Under the pieces are notes generated by a model. That model was not told where the DNA came from, did not search any database, and worked only from the letters and a program-made list of their open reading frames with translations. Of a stretch of DNA of 64,000 nucleotides, positions 25,401-32,429 are shown piece by piece; the stretch's first letter is position 1, and each line of letters begins with the position of its first letter. Both the position numbers and the translations under genes were made by a program. Where the stretch lies: positions 186,001 to 250,000 of the forward strand of contig OZ241745.1 in the NCBI GenBank assembly GCA_965201115.1, written 5' to 3'. The stretch is from JANQOH01 sp965201115. Lineage in GTDB: Bacteria > Pseudomonadota > Alphaproteobacteria > UBA7887.

Positions 25401-25892
25401 TCAGTCTCCGTTGTGCGGTTCGGTTGTCTCGGGGGCCGGGCGCGCGGGCCCCGCCGGGCGGCGCGCGAACAGGCCGATGCCCTTCATGGAGAGCACGCGC
25501 GCGCCGTTCCGGTCGGTCATCTCGTAGTCGGCATGCACGATACCGCGGTCGGGCTTGCTGCGCGAGGGCCGGACGCCGCAAATCGTCGCGTAAGCGTCCA
25601 GCGTGTCGCCGGGCCGCACGGGGCGATGCCAGCGCAGTTCGTCGATGCCCGGCGACCCCAGGCTGGCCGATTCGCGCAGCAGCCCATCGACCAGAAGGCG
25701 CATGTAGATCGAGGCGGTATGCCAGCCGCTCGCGGCCAGGCCGCCGAAGATGGAGCGCGCTGCCGCCGCTTCGTCGAGATGAAACGACTGCGGATCGAAC
25801 TCGCGGGCGAATGCAACGATTTCGTCGCGGGTCACCGTCCGGCGGCCGAGAAAGAAACGCTGACCGGGGCGGAAATCCTCAAGATAGCGCAT
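25401..25892 (-). CDS. MaoC-family dehydratase (hotdog fold)
   Basis: 163 residues. The segment AREFDPQSFHLDEAAAARSI then FGGLAASGWHTASI matches the hydratase 2 motif of MaoC-like enoyl-CoA hydratases, with Asp and His as the catalytic pair. The C-terminal half (WHRPVRPGDTLDAYATICGV) fits the hotdog fold. It probably hydrates or dehydrates a CoA thioester. ATG 25892 is the only good start. It sits between an enolase-superfamily enzyme and a DctP protein in a carboxylate-use context. Exact substrate unknown. Confidence 0.85.
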   Translation of the reverse strand: MRYLEDFRPGQRFFLGRRTVTRDEIVAFAREFDPQSFHLDEAAAARSIFGGLAASGWHTASIYMRLLVDGLLRESASLGSPGIDELRWHRPVRPGDTLDAYATICGVRPSRSKPDRGIVHADYEMTDRNGARVLSMKGIGLFARRPAGPARPAPETTEPHNGD

Positions 25893-25901
25893 GGCGGCGG
25901 C

Positions 25902-27068
25902 TCAGACGGCGCGGTAGCGGGAAACGAACGCCTCGTCGATCGTCGCGCCGAGCCCGGGCCGATCGGGGATTTCGAGCGTTCCGTCCTCGATCGGGAAATC
26001 CTCGACCGCGAGTTCGTGGAGCATCGGATTCGCGCCGAGGGAGTATTCGAGGATAAAACCGCTGCTGGCGGCGGCCGCGACATGCAGCCCGGCGGCGAAG
26101 GTGAGCGCGCCGCCCCACATGTGCGGCGCCAGCCGGATCTGGTGCGCGCTCGCCAGCGCCTCGATGCGCACGGTCTCGGTAATGCCGCCGGCGATCGACA
26201 GGTCGGGCTGGAAGATATCCGCCGCGCGCAGCAACGCGAGGTCCCGGAACGCGAAGCGCGTGAACTCCGATTCGCCGGTTGCGATGGGGATATCGGTGGC
26301 GGCGCGCACCTCGGCCATGCCCGGCTTGTCGTCGGCGCAGACGGGCTCCTCGAGCCAGCCGATGTCGCACTCGGCGACCGCGCGGCAGAAGCGCCTGGCC
26401 TCGGCGGGCGACCACGTCCCGTGGGCGTCGCACATGATGCCCACCGAATCGCCGAGCCCCTCGCGGGCGGCGCGGACGCGGGCGATGGAATGGCCGAGGG
26501 TACCGTCGCCGGCCCCGACGCGCATTTTCACCGCGCCGAAATTGCCGCGCTCGATAAAGCTCCGCAGTTCCCCGGCGATGCGGTCGGCGGGCGCCCAGCC
26601 GCCGGAGGCGTAGGCGGGCATGCGTTCGTGGCGCTTTCCGCCGAGCAACTGCCAGACGGGAACGCCGAGCTCCTTGCCCAAAATGTCCCACAGGGCGATG
26701 TCGATGCCGCTCATCGCGGCGACTGTAACCCCGCGCCGCCCCATCGCCGGAAACGCATGGCCGCGCGCGATGGCGTAATGCGCGCGCGAGCCGTTGTACA
26801 TGACATCCCAGAGGCGCGATATGTCGCGCGCATCCTCGCCGACGAGCATGGGGCCGAGATCCTCCTCGACGACGGCGCGCAGGGCGCGGCAGTTCGCCGC
26901 GCTGCCCACCTGCGCCTTGGCCTCGCCGAAGCCCGTAATGCCGCCCGCCGTCTCGATGCGCACCAGCGCGGAATCGAACGAATCGACCGTGCCGAAGTCG
27001 GACCTGTGTTGGCGCTCGCGCGCGATCGGCACATGGATCCATTCGGCGGACACCTTGACGATCTTCAT
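25902..27068 (-). CDS. Enolase-superfamily enzyme (mandelate racemase/sugar acid dehydratase group)
   Basis: A 388-residue enzyme with an N-terminal capping domain and a TIM barrel. Visible catalytic segments: KMRVG (Lys), MCDAHGTWSP (first metal Asp), WLEEPVCADD (second metal Glu), GESEFTRF (third metal Glu) and APHMWGG (C-terminal His). This pattern fits the mandelate racemase/galactonate dehydratase group, which abstracts a proton next to a carboxylate. Substrate not determined; a sugar acid is plausible. ATG 27068 replaces an upstream start in GC-rich repeated DNA. The next two genes on the strand may use its product. Confidence 0.87.
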   Translation of the reverse strand: MKIVKVSAEWIHVPIARERQHRSDFGTVDSFDSALVRIETAGGITGFGEAKAQVGSAANCRALRAVVEEDLGPMLVGEDARDISRLWDVMYNGSRAHYAIARGHAFPAMGRRGVTVAAMSGIDIALWDILGKELGVPVWQLLGGKRHERMPAYASGGWAPADRIAGELRSFIERGNFGAVKMRVGAGDGTLGHSIARVRAAREGLGDSVGIMCDAHGTWSPAEARRFCRAVAECDIGWLEEPVCADDKPGMAEVRAATDIPIATGESEFTRFAFRDLALLRAADIFQPDLSIAGGITETVRIEALASAHQIRLAPHMWGGALTFAAGLHVAAAASSGFILEYSLGANPMLHELAVEDFPIEDGTLEIPDRPGLGATIDEAFVSRYRAV

Positions 27069-27098
27069 GGCGGGTTCTCCATTGGCGAGGTGTCGGAA

Positions 27099-27186
27099 GC
27101 GGCGCCCCGCGCGCGCGGGCGCGACGTTTCTGGGCCCGTGCAGGCACACGCTTCCGCGAGCGGCGCCCCGCGCGCGCGGGCGCGAC
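27099..27186. repeat. Direct repeat of ~27 bp upstream of the enolase-family gene
   Basis: The string GCGGCGCCCCGCGCGCGCGG then GCGCGAC occurs twice, about 61 bases apart. It lies in the ~295-bp gap between the enolase-family gene and the 47-codon ORF. Each copy holds the palindrome-like CGCGCGCGCG core. The rest of the gap has no recognisable gene. A promoter for the minus-strand operon is expected here but cannot be picked out with confidence. Confidence 0.7.
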
Positions 27187-27363
27187 GGCCGGGTTGCGGC
27201 CCAGCTGTCGGTTCGGGCGTTACCGGGCGGCGTCGATCGGCGGCGCGCACAAGGGGCCGGCGCCGCTGACCGGGAGTTCGAGCCGGACGGCGGCGTGCGT
27301 TGCGCGGATTCGGATGGCGCGCGGCGCGGAGATCGCCGGCCCGCGCCGCGCGGCGTCCGGCGT

Positions 27364-27507
27364 TTATCCGGGCTTTTTCGGCGGCGGCGCCGGCGGCGGG
27401 GGCGGCCTGTTGGCGACCCACCACGGAGGAGCCGGGGTCACACCTTTGTCCAGCGGGTTGTTTCCACTCACCTTTTCCCACGGCGGCGAATTCGGCACCT
27501 GTACCAT
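27364..27507 (-). CDS. Small proline-rich protein, 47 residues
   Basis: A short gene directly after the membrane protein gene, with a 3-base gap. AAGGAG lies at an ideal distance before its ATG, overlapping the upstream stop region, so it should be well translated. The protein begins MVQVPNSPPWEKVSGNNPLD, has PPWWVANR in the middle and ends RPPPPPAPPPKKPG. No signal peptide or membrane segment is visible. The proline run with Lys resembles ligands of SH3-like or EVH-like surfaces or a flexible tail. Function unknown; it probably works with its upstream neighbour. Confidence 0.55.
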   Translation of the reverse strand: MVQVPNSPPWEKVSGNNPLDKGVTPAPPWWVANRPPPPPAPPPKKPG

Positions 27508-27510
27508 GTT

Positions 27511-28125
27511 TCACTCCTTCGGGTTCGGGTCGGGAATGAACTCCACCATCTCGACCGTCTCTACCGGAATCAGGATAGCGGCGTCGCCGGCGGCGGTCAA
27601 GACGCCTTCGTCCGTGAGCCATTGATAGGCCAACATTCGAAAGTGGCCCTCGTCCGGCCAGCTTGGCCACTCGGCCGGCCACCCGTAGATGCGCCGTTCC
27701 CCGCTGAGATGCAAGACGACGTAATTCCGTCCCCTGCGCCGGGTAAACGCCGAGAAAGCCGCATACCATTCGGACGGGTACGATGTCTCCATCGTGACGC
27801 CCAGCCGGCGAAGAGGCCGATGCACAAGGTCGCGGTTTACGACTGCGGCCGCCGCTGCCCCTGTAAACAGTGCGAACGGGACCGACAACAGAAGCGGATA
27901 GGCCTCTGTCCAGTGCGTACTTGCCGCGCCCCAATCGGACCGGAGCACTGCGGCCGCCGCCCAGCTGGCGGTCTGCGCCAAAGCGGTAAACATTAACGCT
28001 TGGACGATCTGGCCGAAAACGCCGGGCCTGCGATGCGGCGTCAGCCAATGAAAGACGGCGATGGAAACGAAACCGGGCAGAAGAAAAACGAGTATGCCGA
28101 CTGCCTCGCCGGTTGCCTGGTTCAT
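27511..28125 (-). CDS. Membrane protein of unknown function (DUF6338-like)
   Basis: 204 residues. Three or four hydrophobic segments in the first ~110 residues (GILVFLLPGFVSIAVF, then IVQALMFTALAQTAS, then LLLSVPFALFTGAAAAA) are followed by a soluble C-terminal domain. That domain has SYPSEWYAAFSAF, NYVVLHLSGERRIYGWPAEW and a hydrophobic beta tail ending MVEFIPDPNPKE. The layout recalls the family called DUF6338, but the match is from memory and not certain. ATG 28125 is chosen as the first start before the membrane segment. GC content is a little lower than in the flanks. Coupled to the 47-residue protein. Confidence 0.65.
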   Translation of the reverse strand: MNQATGEAVGILVFLLPGFVSIAVFHWLTPHRRPGVFGQIVQALMFTALAQTASWAAAAVLRSDWGAASTHWTEAYPLLLSVPFALFTGAAAAAVVNRDLVHRPLRRLGVTMETSYPSEWYAAFSAFTRRRGRNYVVLHLSGERRIYGWPAEWPSWPDEGHFRMLAYQWLTDEGVLTAAGDAAILIPVETVEMVEFIPDPNPKE

Positions 28126-28426
28126 GACCGCCGCGCCTCCGGATAACGACGTCTGCCACGAAATCCCGCCGAGCGACACGGGCAGGCCGCGATGTTTCGG
28201 GCGCAGTATAGGCGCAGGGGCCGGGGTCGTGCAAGCGGGCCGATAACCGGGAACGGCGCGCCGCACGATACGGGCGGGGGTCGCCCCCCTCGTGGCGCGC
28301 AGGGCTGAAAATAACCCCGGAGGCGTCGGCAATTCGCTTGAAACGGGCCGGCGGGCCGGCTACGTTGCGGGCGGCATGGCGGCCGGCGCGCCGCTTGGCG
28401 AAACCGCGAACCGGGGAGGCTTGACA

Positions 28427-28675
28427 ATGCACGATGCGCAACGGGCGGAGGTCGACGCCAACTACGAGGCGTTCAAGAAGATGCTCCCGAACCTGATGCC
28501 GCGCCACAAGGGGCGCTGGGCGCTGATGCGGCGCGGCGAATGCGTCGAGGCGTTCGATACGCTTCGGGACGCGCATCTCGTCGGCAAGCGCCTCTACGAA
28601 GACGGCATATTCTCGATTCAGAAGGTGACGAATATCGTCGGCGACCAAGGGTGGTTTTCTTATGCCGGCCGTTAG
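28427..28675 (+). CDS. Small conserved protein coupled to retropepsin-like protease
   Basis: 82 residues with no signal or membrane segment. The middle (RHKGRWALMRRGECVEAFDT) and DAHLVGKRLYEDGIFSIQKV look like a small alpha/beta domain of a kind often found next to retropepsin-like genes; I do not know its function. ATG 28427 has GGGGAGG seven bases upstream. It overlaps the next gene by 14 bases, so the two are co-translated. The ~300-bp divergent gap before it shows no other gene and should hold promoters for both strands. Confidence 0.65.
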   Translation: MHDAQRAEVDANYEAFKKMLPNLMPRHKGRWALMRRGECVEAFDTLRDAHLVGKRLYEDGIFSIQKVTNIVGDQGWFSYAGR

Positions 28676-29099
28676 CGGCGACTACGACCCCGATATCGGC
28701 ATTTTGCTGCAGGTAGAAGTACGCGCCGGCGGAACGATCCGGGCCGCGGCGGGCGGCAACGGTGCTGAAAGCGGCCCGCTGGCGGTGCCTGACGAGGCGC
28801 ACGGGCTTATCGATACCGGCGCATCGAAAACAGCCATCTCGCCGCGCCTTGTTCGCAAACTCGGTTTGCAGCCGACCGGCAGGACGGAAATTCGAAGCGC
28901 CGCCGGCACAACGGTCGCCGATACTCATGCTGTCGATCTTGTACTCCGATTCGGAAGGTATTCGGCGGCAATCGAGAATTTGGAGGTCTGCGAGATCGAT
29001 CTCGAAACGGCGCCCTTCGACGTAATCGTCGGCCGCGACGTACTGTGCCAAGGCGTGTTGACCATGGACTTCGCCGGCCGGTTCACCTTCTCGATATAA
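28662..29099 (+). CDS. Retropepsin-like aspartic protease domain protein
   Basis: 145 residues. The catalytic motif DTGAS sits at 51-55 inside AHGLIDTGASKTAIS, followed by LVRKLGLQPTG, and a second hydrophobic-hydrophobic-Gly segment FDVIVGRDVL lies near 125. This is the single-domain retropepsin layout, expected to act as a homodimer. No signal peptide, so probably cytoplasmic. Substrate unknown. It overlaps the 82-residue protein gene, making a two-gene unit. Confidence 0.8.
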   Translation: MPAVSGDYDPDIGILLQVEVRAGGTIRAAAGGNGAESGPLAVPDEAHGLIDTGASKTAISPRLVRKLGLQPTGRTEIRSAAGTTVADTHAVDLVLRFGRYSAAIENLEVCEIDLETAPFDVIVGRDVLCQGVLTMDFAGRFTFSI

Positions 29100-29127
29100 C
29101 GCGGTTGCCCCGGCGGCGGCGGGCGGC

Positions 29128-29159
29128 CCGCGGCTTGGGCGCGCGCACCCAAGCCGCGG
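29128..29159. terminator. 12-bp perfect hairpin upstream of mdh
   Basis: CCGCGGCTTGGG and CCCAAGCCGCGG form a perfect 12-bp stem with an 8-base loop (CGCGCGCA). It lies just after the retropepsin stop and before mdh. No T-run follows, so it is either a terminator without a U-tract, an mRNA-stabilising end or a regulatory site. Confidence 0.5.
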
Positions 29160-29246
29160 CACCCCCCTTGAACCGGCGAGCGAAAGCGGGTATGCAACGC
29201 GCCGCCCCCCGAAAGCGGGGCGACCGGGGCGCGGGGAGACGTATAC

Positions 29247-30314
29247 GTGGCGCGACACAGGATAGCGCTGATCGGCGCGGGCAATATCGGGGGCACGCTG
29301 GCCCATCTGGCGGGCCTGAAGGAGCTGGGCGACGTCGCCCTGTTCGACGTCGTCGAGGGCGTGCCGCAAGGCAAGGCGCTCGACATCGCGCAGGCGTCGC
29401 CGGTCGAGGGATTCGACGCGCGGCTGACCGGCGCGACGAGCTACGCCGGCGTCAAGGGCGCCGACGTCGCGATCGTCACCGCCGGCGTGGCGCGCAAGCC
29501 GGGGATGAGCCGCGACGACCTGCTGGAGACCAACTGCAAGGTCATGCACGCGGTCGGCGCCGGCATCCGCAAGTACTGCCCCGAGGCGTTCGTCATCTGC
29601 ATCACCAACCCGCTCGACGCGATGGTATGGGCGCTGCGCGAGGCGTCCGGCCTGCCGCACGAGCGCGTCGTCGGCATGGCGGGCATTCTCGACACGGCGC
29701 GGTTCCGCTATTTCCTGGCCGAGGAGTTCGACGTCTCGGTCGAGGACGTCACCGCGTTCGTGCTCGGCGGCCACGGCGACACGATGGTGCCGCTTGTGCG
29801 CTACTCGACGGTGGCGGGCATCCCGCTGCCCGACCTGGTCAAGATGGGCTGGACCGACCGCAAGCGCCTCGACGGGATCGTGGAGCGCACGCGCAAGGGC
29901 GGCGCCGAGATCGTCGGCCTGCTCAAGACGGGATCGGCTTTTTACGCGCCGGCCTCGGCGGCGATCCAGATGGCCGAGGCGTATCTGAAGGACAAGAAGC
30001 GCGTCCTGCCCTGTGCGGCGTGGCTTTCCGGCGAATACGGCGTAAACGGCCTGTATGTCGGCGTGCCGGTCGTGATCGGCGCGGGCGGCGTCGAGCGCGT
30101 GGTCGAGATCGCCCTCAACCGCACCGAGCGCAAGCGCTTCGACGCCTCGGTGGCGGCGGTCGCCGAGCTGGTGGACGCGGCGCGGACGCTGATGCGCAAG
30201 ACGGCGGAGCACAAGCCCGCGCTGGCGGCGCGCGCCGCGCGCGGACGGCAGAAGACCGCGCCGGGCGAGCGCGGCGCCGGCCGCCGCGCCGCCCCGCGCC
30301 GGCGCGCCCGCTAG
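29247..30314 (+). CDS. mdh: Malate dehydrogenase (LDH-like type) with basic C-terminal extension
   Basis: NAD-dependent enzyme oxidising malate to oxaloacetate in the TCA cycle. 355 residues; GAGNIGGTLAHL cofactor motif, ITNPLDAMVW, GMAGILDTARFRYFL (substrate Asp/Arg) and GGHGDTMVPLVRYS with the catalytic His. The family usually ends near residue ~320. Here about 35 extra residues, rich in Arg, Ala and Lys (AARGRQKTAPGERGAGRRAA and on), follow. GTG 29247 is chosen because it starts the Rossmann fold. It leads the sucCDAB-lpdA genes with a 52-base gap. Confidence 0.95.
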   Translation: MARHRIALIGAGNIGGTLAHLAGLKELGDVALFDVVEGVPQGKALDIAQASPVEGFDARLTGATSYAGVKGADVAIVTAGVARKPGMSRDDLLETNCKVMHAVGAGIRKYCPEAFVICITNPLDAMVWALREASGLPHERVVGMAGILDTARFRYFLAEEFDVSVEDVTAFVLGGHGDTMVPLVRYSTVAGIPLPDLVKMGWTDRKRLDGIVERTRKGGAEIVGLLKTGSAFYAPASAAIQMAEAYLKDKKRVLPCAAWLSGEYGVNGLYVGVPVVIGAGGVERVVEIALNRTERKRFDASVAAVAELVDAARTLMRKTAEHKPALAARAARGRQKTAPGERGAGRRAAPRRRAR

Positions 30315-30366
30315 CCCCTCCCGCCCGTATTCAACTCTCAAGGCGACGGAAGGCGGCGCAGACCGT

Positions 30367-31536
30367 ATGAACGTTCATGAGTATCAGGCCAAGGCCCTGC
30401 TGGCGGCGCGCGGGGCCGCGGTTCCGCGCGGCCGCATCGCTTACACCGCGCGGGAGGCGGAAGAGGCGGCGCGCGAACTCGGCGGCCCGGTGTGGGTCGT
30501 CAAGGCGCAGATCCACGCCGGCGGGCGCGGCAAGGCGGGCGGCGTCAAGATCGCGCGGTCGGTCGAGGAGGCCGCCGACGCCGCGCGCGCCATGCTCGGC
30601 ATGACGCTCGTCACGCCGCAAACCGGGCTGGAGGGCCGCGAGGTCTCGCGCGTCTATATTGAGGAGGGCTGCGACATCGCGCGCGAGCTTTATCTCGGCG
30701 TGCTGCTCGACCGCGCCGCGAGCCGCGTCGCCATCGTCGCCTCCACCGAGGGCGGCATGGACATCGAGGAGGTGGCCGCCGCGTCGCCCGAGCGCATCTT
30801 CCGCGTCCATGTCGATCCGCTCACCGGCGTGCGGAGCTTCCACACCGACCGCCTGGCGCGCGGCCTCGGGCTCGAGGGCGCGGCGGCCGAGGCGGCGGCG
30901 CGTACCATCGCGGCGCTCTACGACGCCTATATTGCGCTTGACGCGACGTTGATCGAAATCAACCCGTTGGCGGTGACCGCCGACGGCGCCGTGCTGGCGC
31001 TTGACGCAAAGGCGAATTTCGACGACAACGCGCTCTGGCGCCATCCGGAAATCGCGCGCCTGCGCGACGAGGGAGAGGAGGACCCGCGCGAGCGCGAGGC
31101 CGCCCGCCACGATCTCAACTACGTGAAGCTCGACGGCAATATCGGCTGCATGGTCAACGGCGCCGGGCTGGCCATGGCGACCATGGACATCGTGAAGCTC
31201 TACGGCGGCGCGCCGGCGAACTTCCTCGATGTAGGCGGCGGCGCGTCGGGCGAACGCGTGACCGAGGCGTTCAAACTGATATTGTCCGACCCCGACGTGG
31301 AAGGCGTCCTCGTTAATATCTTCGGCGGCATCATGCGCTGCGACACCATCGCCGACGGCGTCGTCGAGGCGGCGCGCGCGGTGAGCCTGCACGTCCCCCT
31401 GGTGGTGCGCCTCGAGGGCACCAATGTGGAGCTCGGAAAGCGGATACTCGCCGATTCGGGCCTGCCCATCGTGTCTGCGGGCGACTTGGGCGACGCGGCG
31501 CGGAAAATCGTCCGGGCAGTGGAGGAATCGTCCTGA
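30367..31536 (+). CDS. sucC: Succinyl-CoA synthetase beta subunit
   Basis: The ATP-grasp subunit that forms succinate and ATP or GTP from succinyl-CoA. 389 residues. It starts MNVHEYQAKALLAARG, has QIHAGGRGKAGGVKIA, LIEINPLAVT and GCMVNGAGLAMATMDIVKLY, and ends with the CoA-ligase-like domain. ATG 30367. The stop overlaps the sucD ATG by one base (TGATG), typical of a co-translated pair. Confidence 0.97.
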   Translation: MNVHEYQAKALLAARGAAVPRGRIAYTAREAEEAARELGGPVWVVKAQIHAGGRGKAGGVKIARSVEEAADAARAMLGMTLVTPQTGLEGREVSRVYIEEGCDIARELYLGVLLDRAASRVAIVASTEGGMDIEEVAAASPERIFRVHVDPLTGVRSFHTDRLARGLGLEGAAAEAAARTIAALYDAYIALDATLIEINPLAVTADGAVLALDAKANFDDNALWRHPEIARLRDEGEEDPREREAARHDLNYVKLDGNIGCMVNGAGLAMATMDIVKLYGGAPANFLDVGGGASGERVTEAFKLILSDPDVEGVLVNIFGGIMRCDTIADGVVEAARAVSLHVPLVVRLEGTNVELGKRILADSGLPIVSAGDLGDAARKIVRAVEESS

Positions 31537-32429
31537 TGTCGATAATGGTCGGCGCGGAAACCCGCGTGATCTGCCAAGGCTTCACCGGGCGCCAGGGAAC
31601 TTTCCATTCGGAACAGGCCATCGCCTACGGGACGCGCATGGTCGGCGGCGTGACGCCGGGCAAGGGCGGGACGACGCATCTCGAACTGCCGGTGTTCGAC
31701 ACCGTTCACGAGGCGGTGGCGGAGACCGGCGCCGACGCCACCGCGATCTACGTACCCCCGCGCTTCGCCGCCGACGCGATCCTCGAGGCCATAGACGCGG
31801 GCATCGCGCTGGCGGTGTGTATCACCGAGGGCATCCCCGCGGCCGACATGGTGACGGTCAAGCGCGCGCTCGAGGGCGCGCGCACGCGGCTGATCGGGCC
31901 GAACTGCCCGGGGGTCATTACGCCCGGCGCGTGCAAGATCGGCATCATGCCGGGGCATATCCACATGCCGGGAACGATCGGCGTGGTCTCGCGGTCGGGC
32001 ACGCTCACTTACGAAGCCGTGGCGCAGACAACGGCGGCGGGCCTTGGGCAGACCACCTGCGTCGGCATCGGCGGCGACCCCGTGTCGGGAACGAGTTTCG
32101 TGGACTGTCTGGAAATGTTTTTCGCCGACCCGGGCACAGACGCGGTGGTCGTGATCGGCGAAATCGGCGGCGGCGCCGAGGAAGAAGCGGCGGAGTTCAT
32201 CGCGCGCTCGCCGGCGCGCAAGCCCGTCGCCGGGTTCATCGCCGGGCTGACCGCCCCGCCGGGCCGGCGCATGGGCCATGCCGGCGCCATCGTCGCCGGC
32301 GGCAAGGGCGGCGCGGCCGACAAGATCGCCGCGTTGCGCGAGGCCGGCGTCGTCATGGCCGAATCGCCCGCCGATCTCGGCGCGGCGGCGCTGCGCGCCC
32401 TCGGGCGCGAAGCGGAGGCGGGCGCGTGA
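31536..32429 (+). CDS. sucD: Succinyl-CoA synthetase alpha subunit
   Basis: The CoA-binding subunit carrying the phospho-histidine. 297 residues. GFTGRQGTFHSEQAI, GGVTPGKGGTTHLELPVF, GPNCPGVI and, near 245, MGHAGAIVAGGKGGA with the active-site His. ATG 31536 is coupled to sucC. The stop overlaps the sucA GTG as GTGA. Confidence 0.97.
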   Translation: MSIMVGAETRVICQGFTGRQGTFHSEQAIAYGTRMVGGVTPGKGGTTHLELPVFDTVHEAVAETGADATAIYVPPRFAADAILEAIDAGIALAVCITEGIPAADMVTVKRALEGARTRLIGPNCPGVITPGACKIGIMPGHIHMPGTIGVVSRSGTLTYEAVAQTTAAGLGQTTCVGIGGDPVSGTSFVDCLEMFFADPGTDAVVVIGEIGGGAEEEAAEFIARSPARKPVAGFIAGLTAPPGRRMGHAGAIVAGGKGGAADKIAALREAGVVMAESPADLGAAALRALGREAEAGA

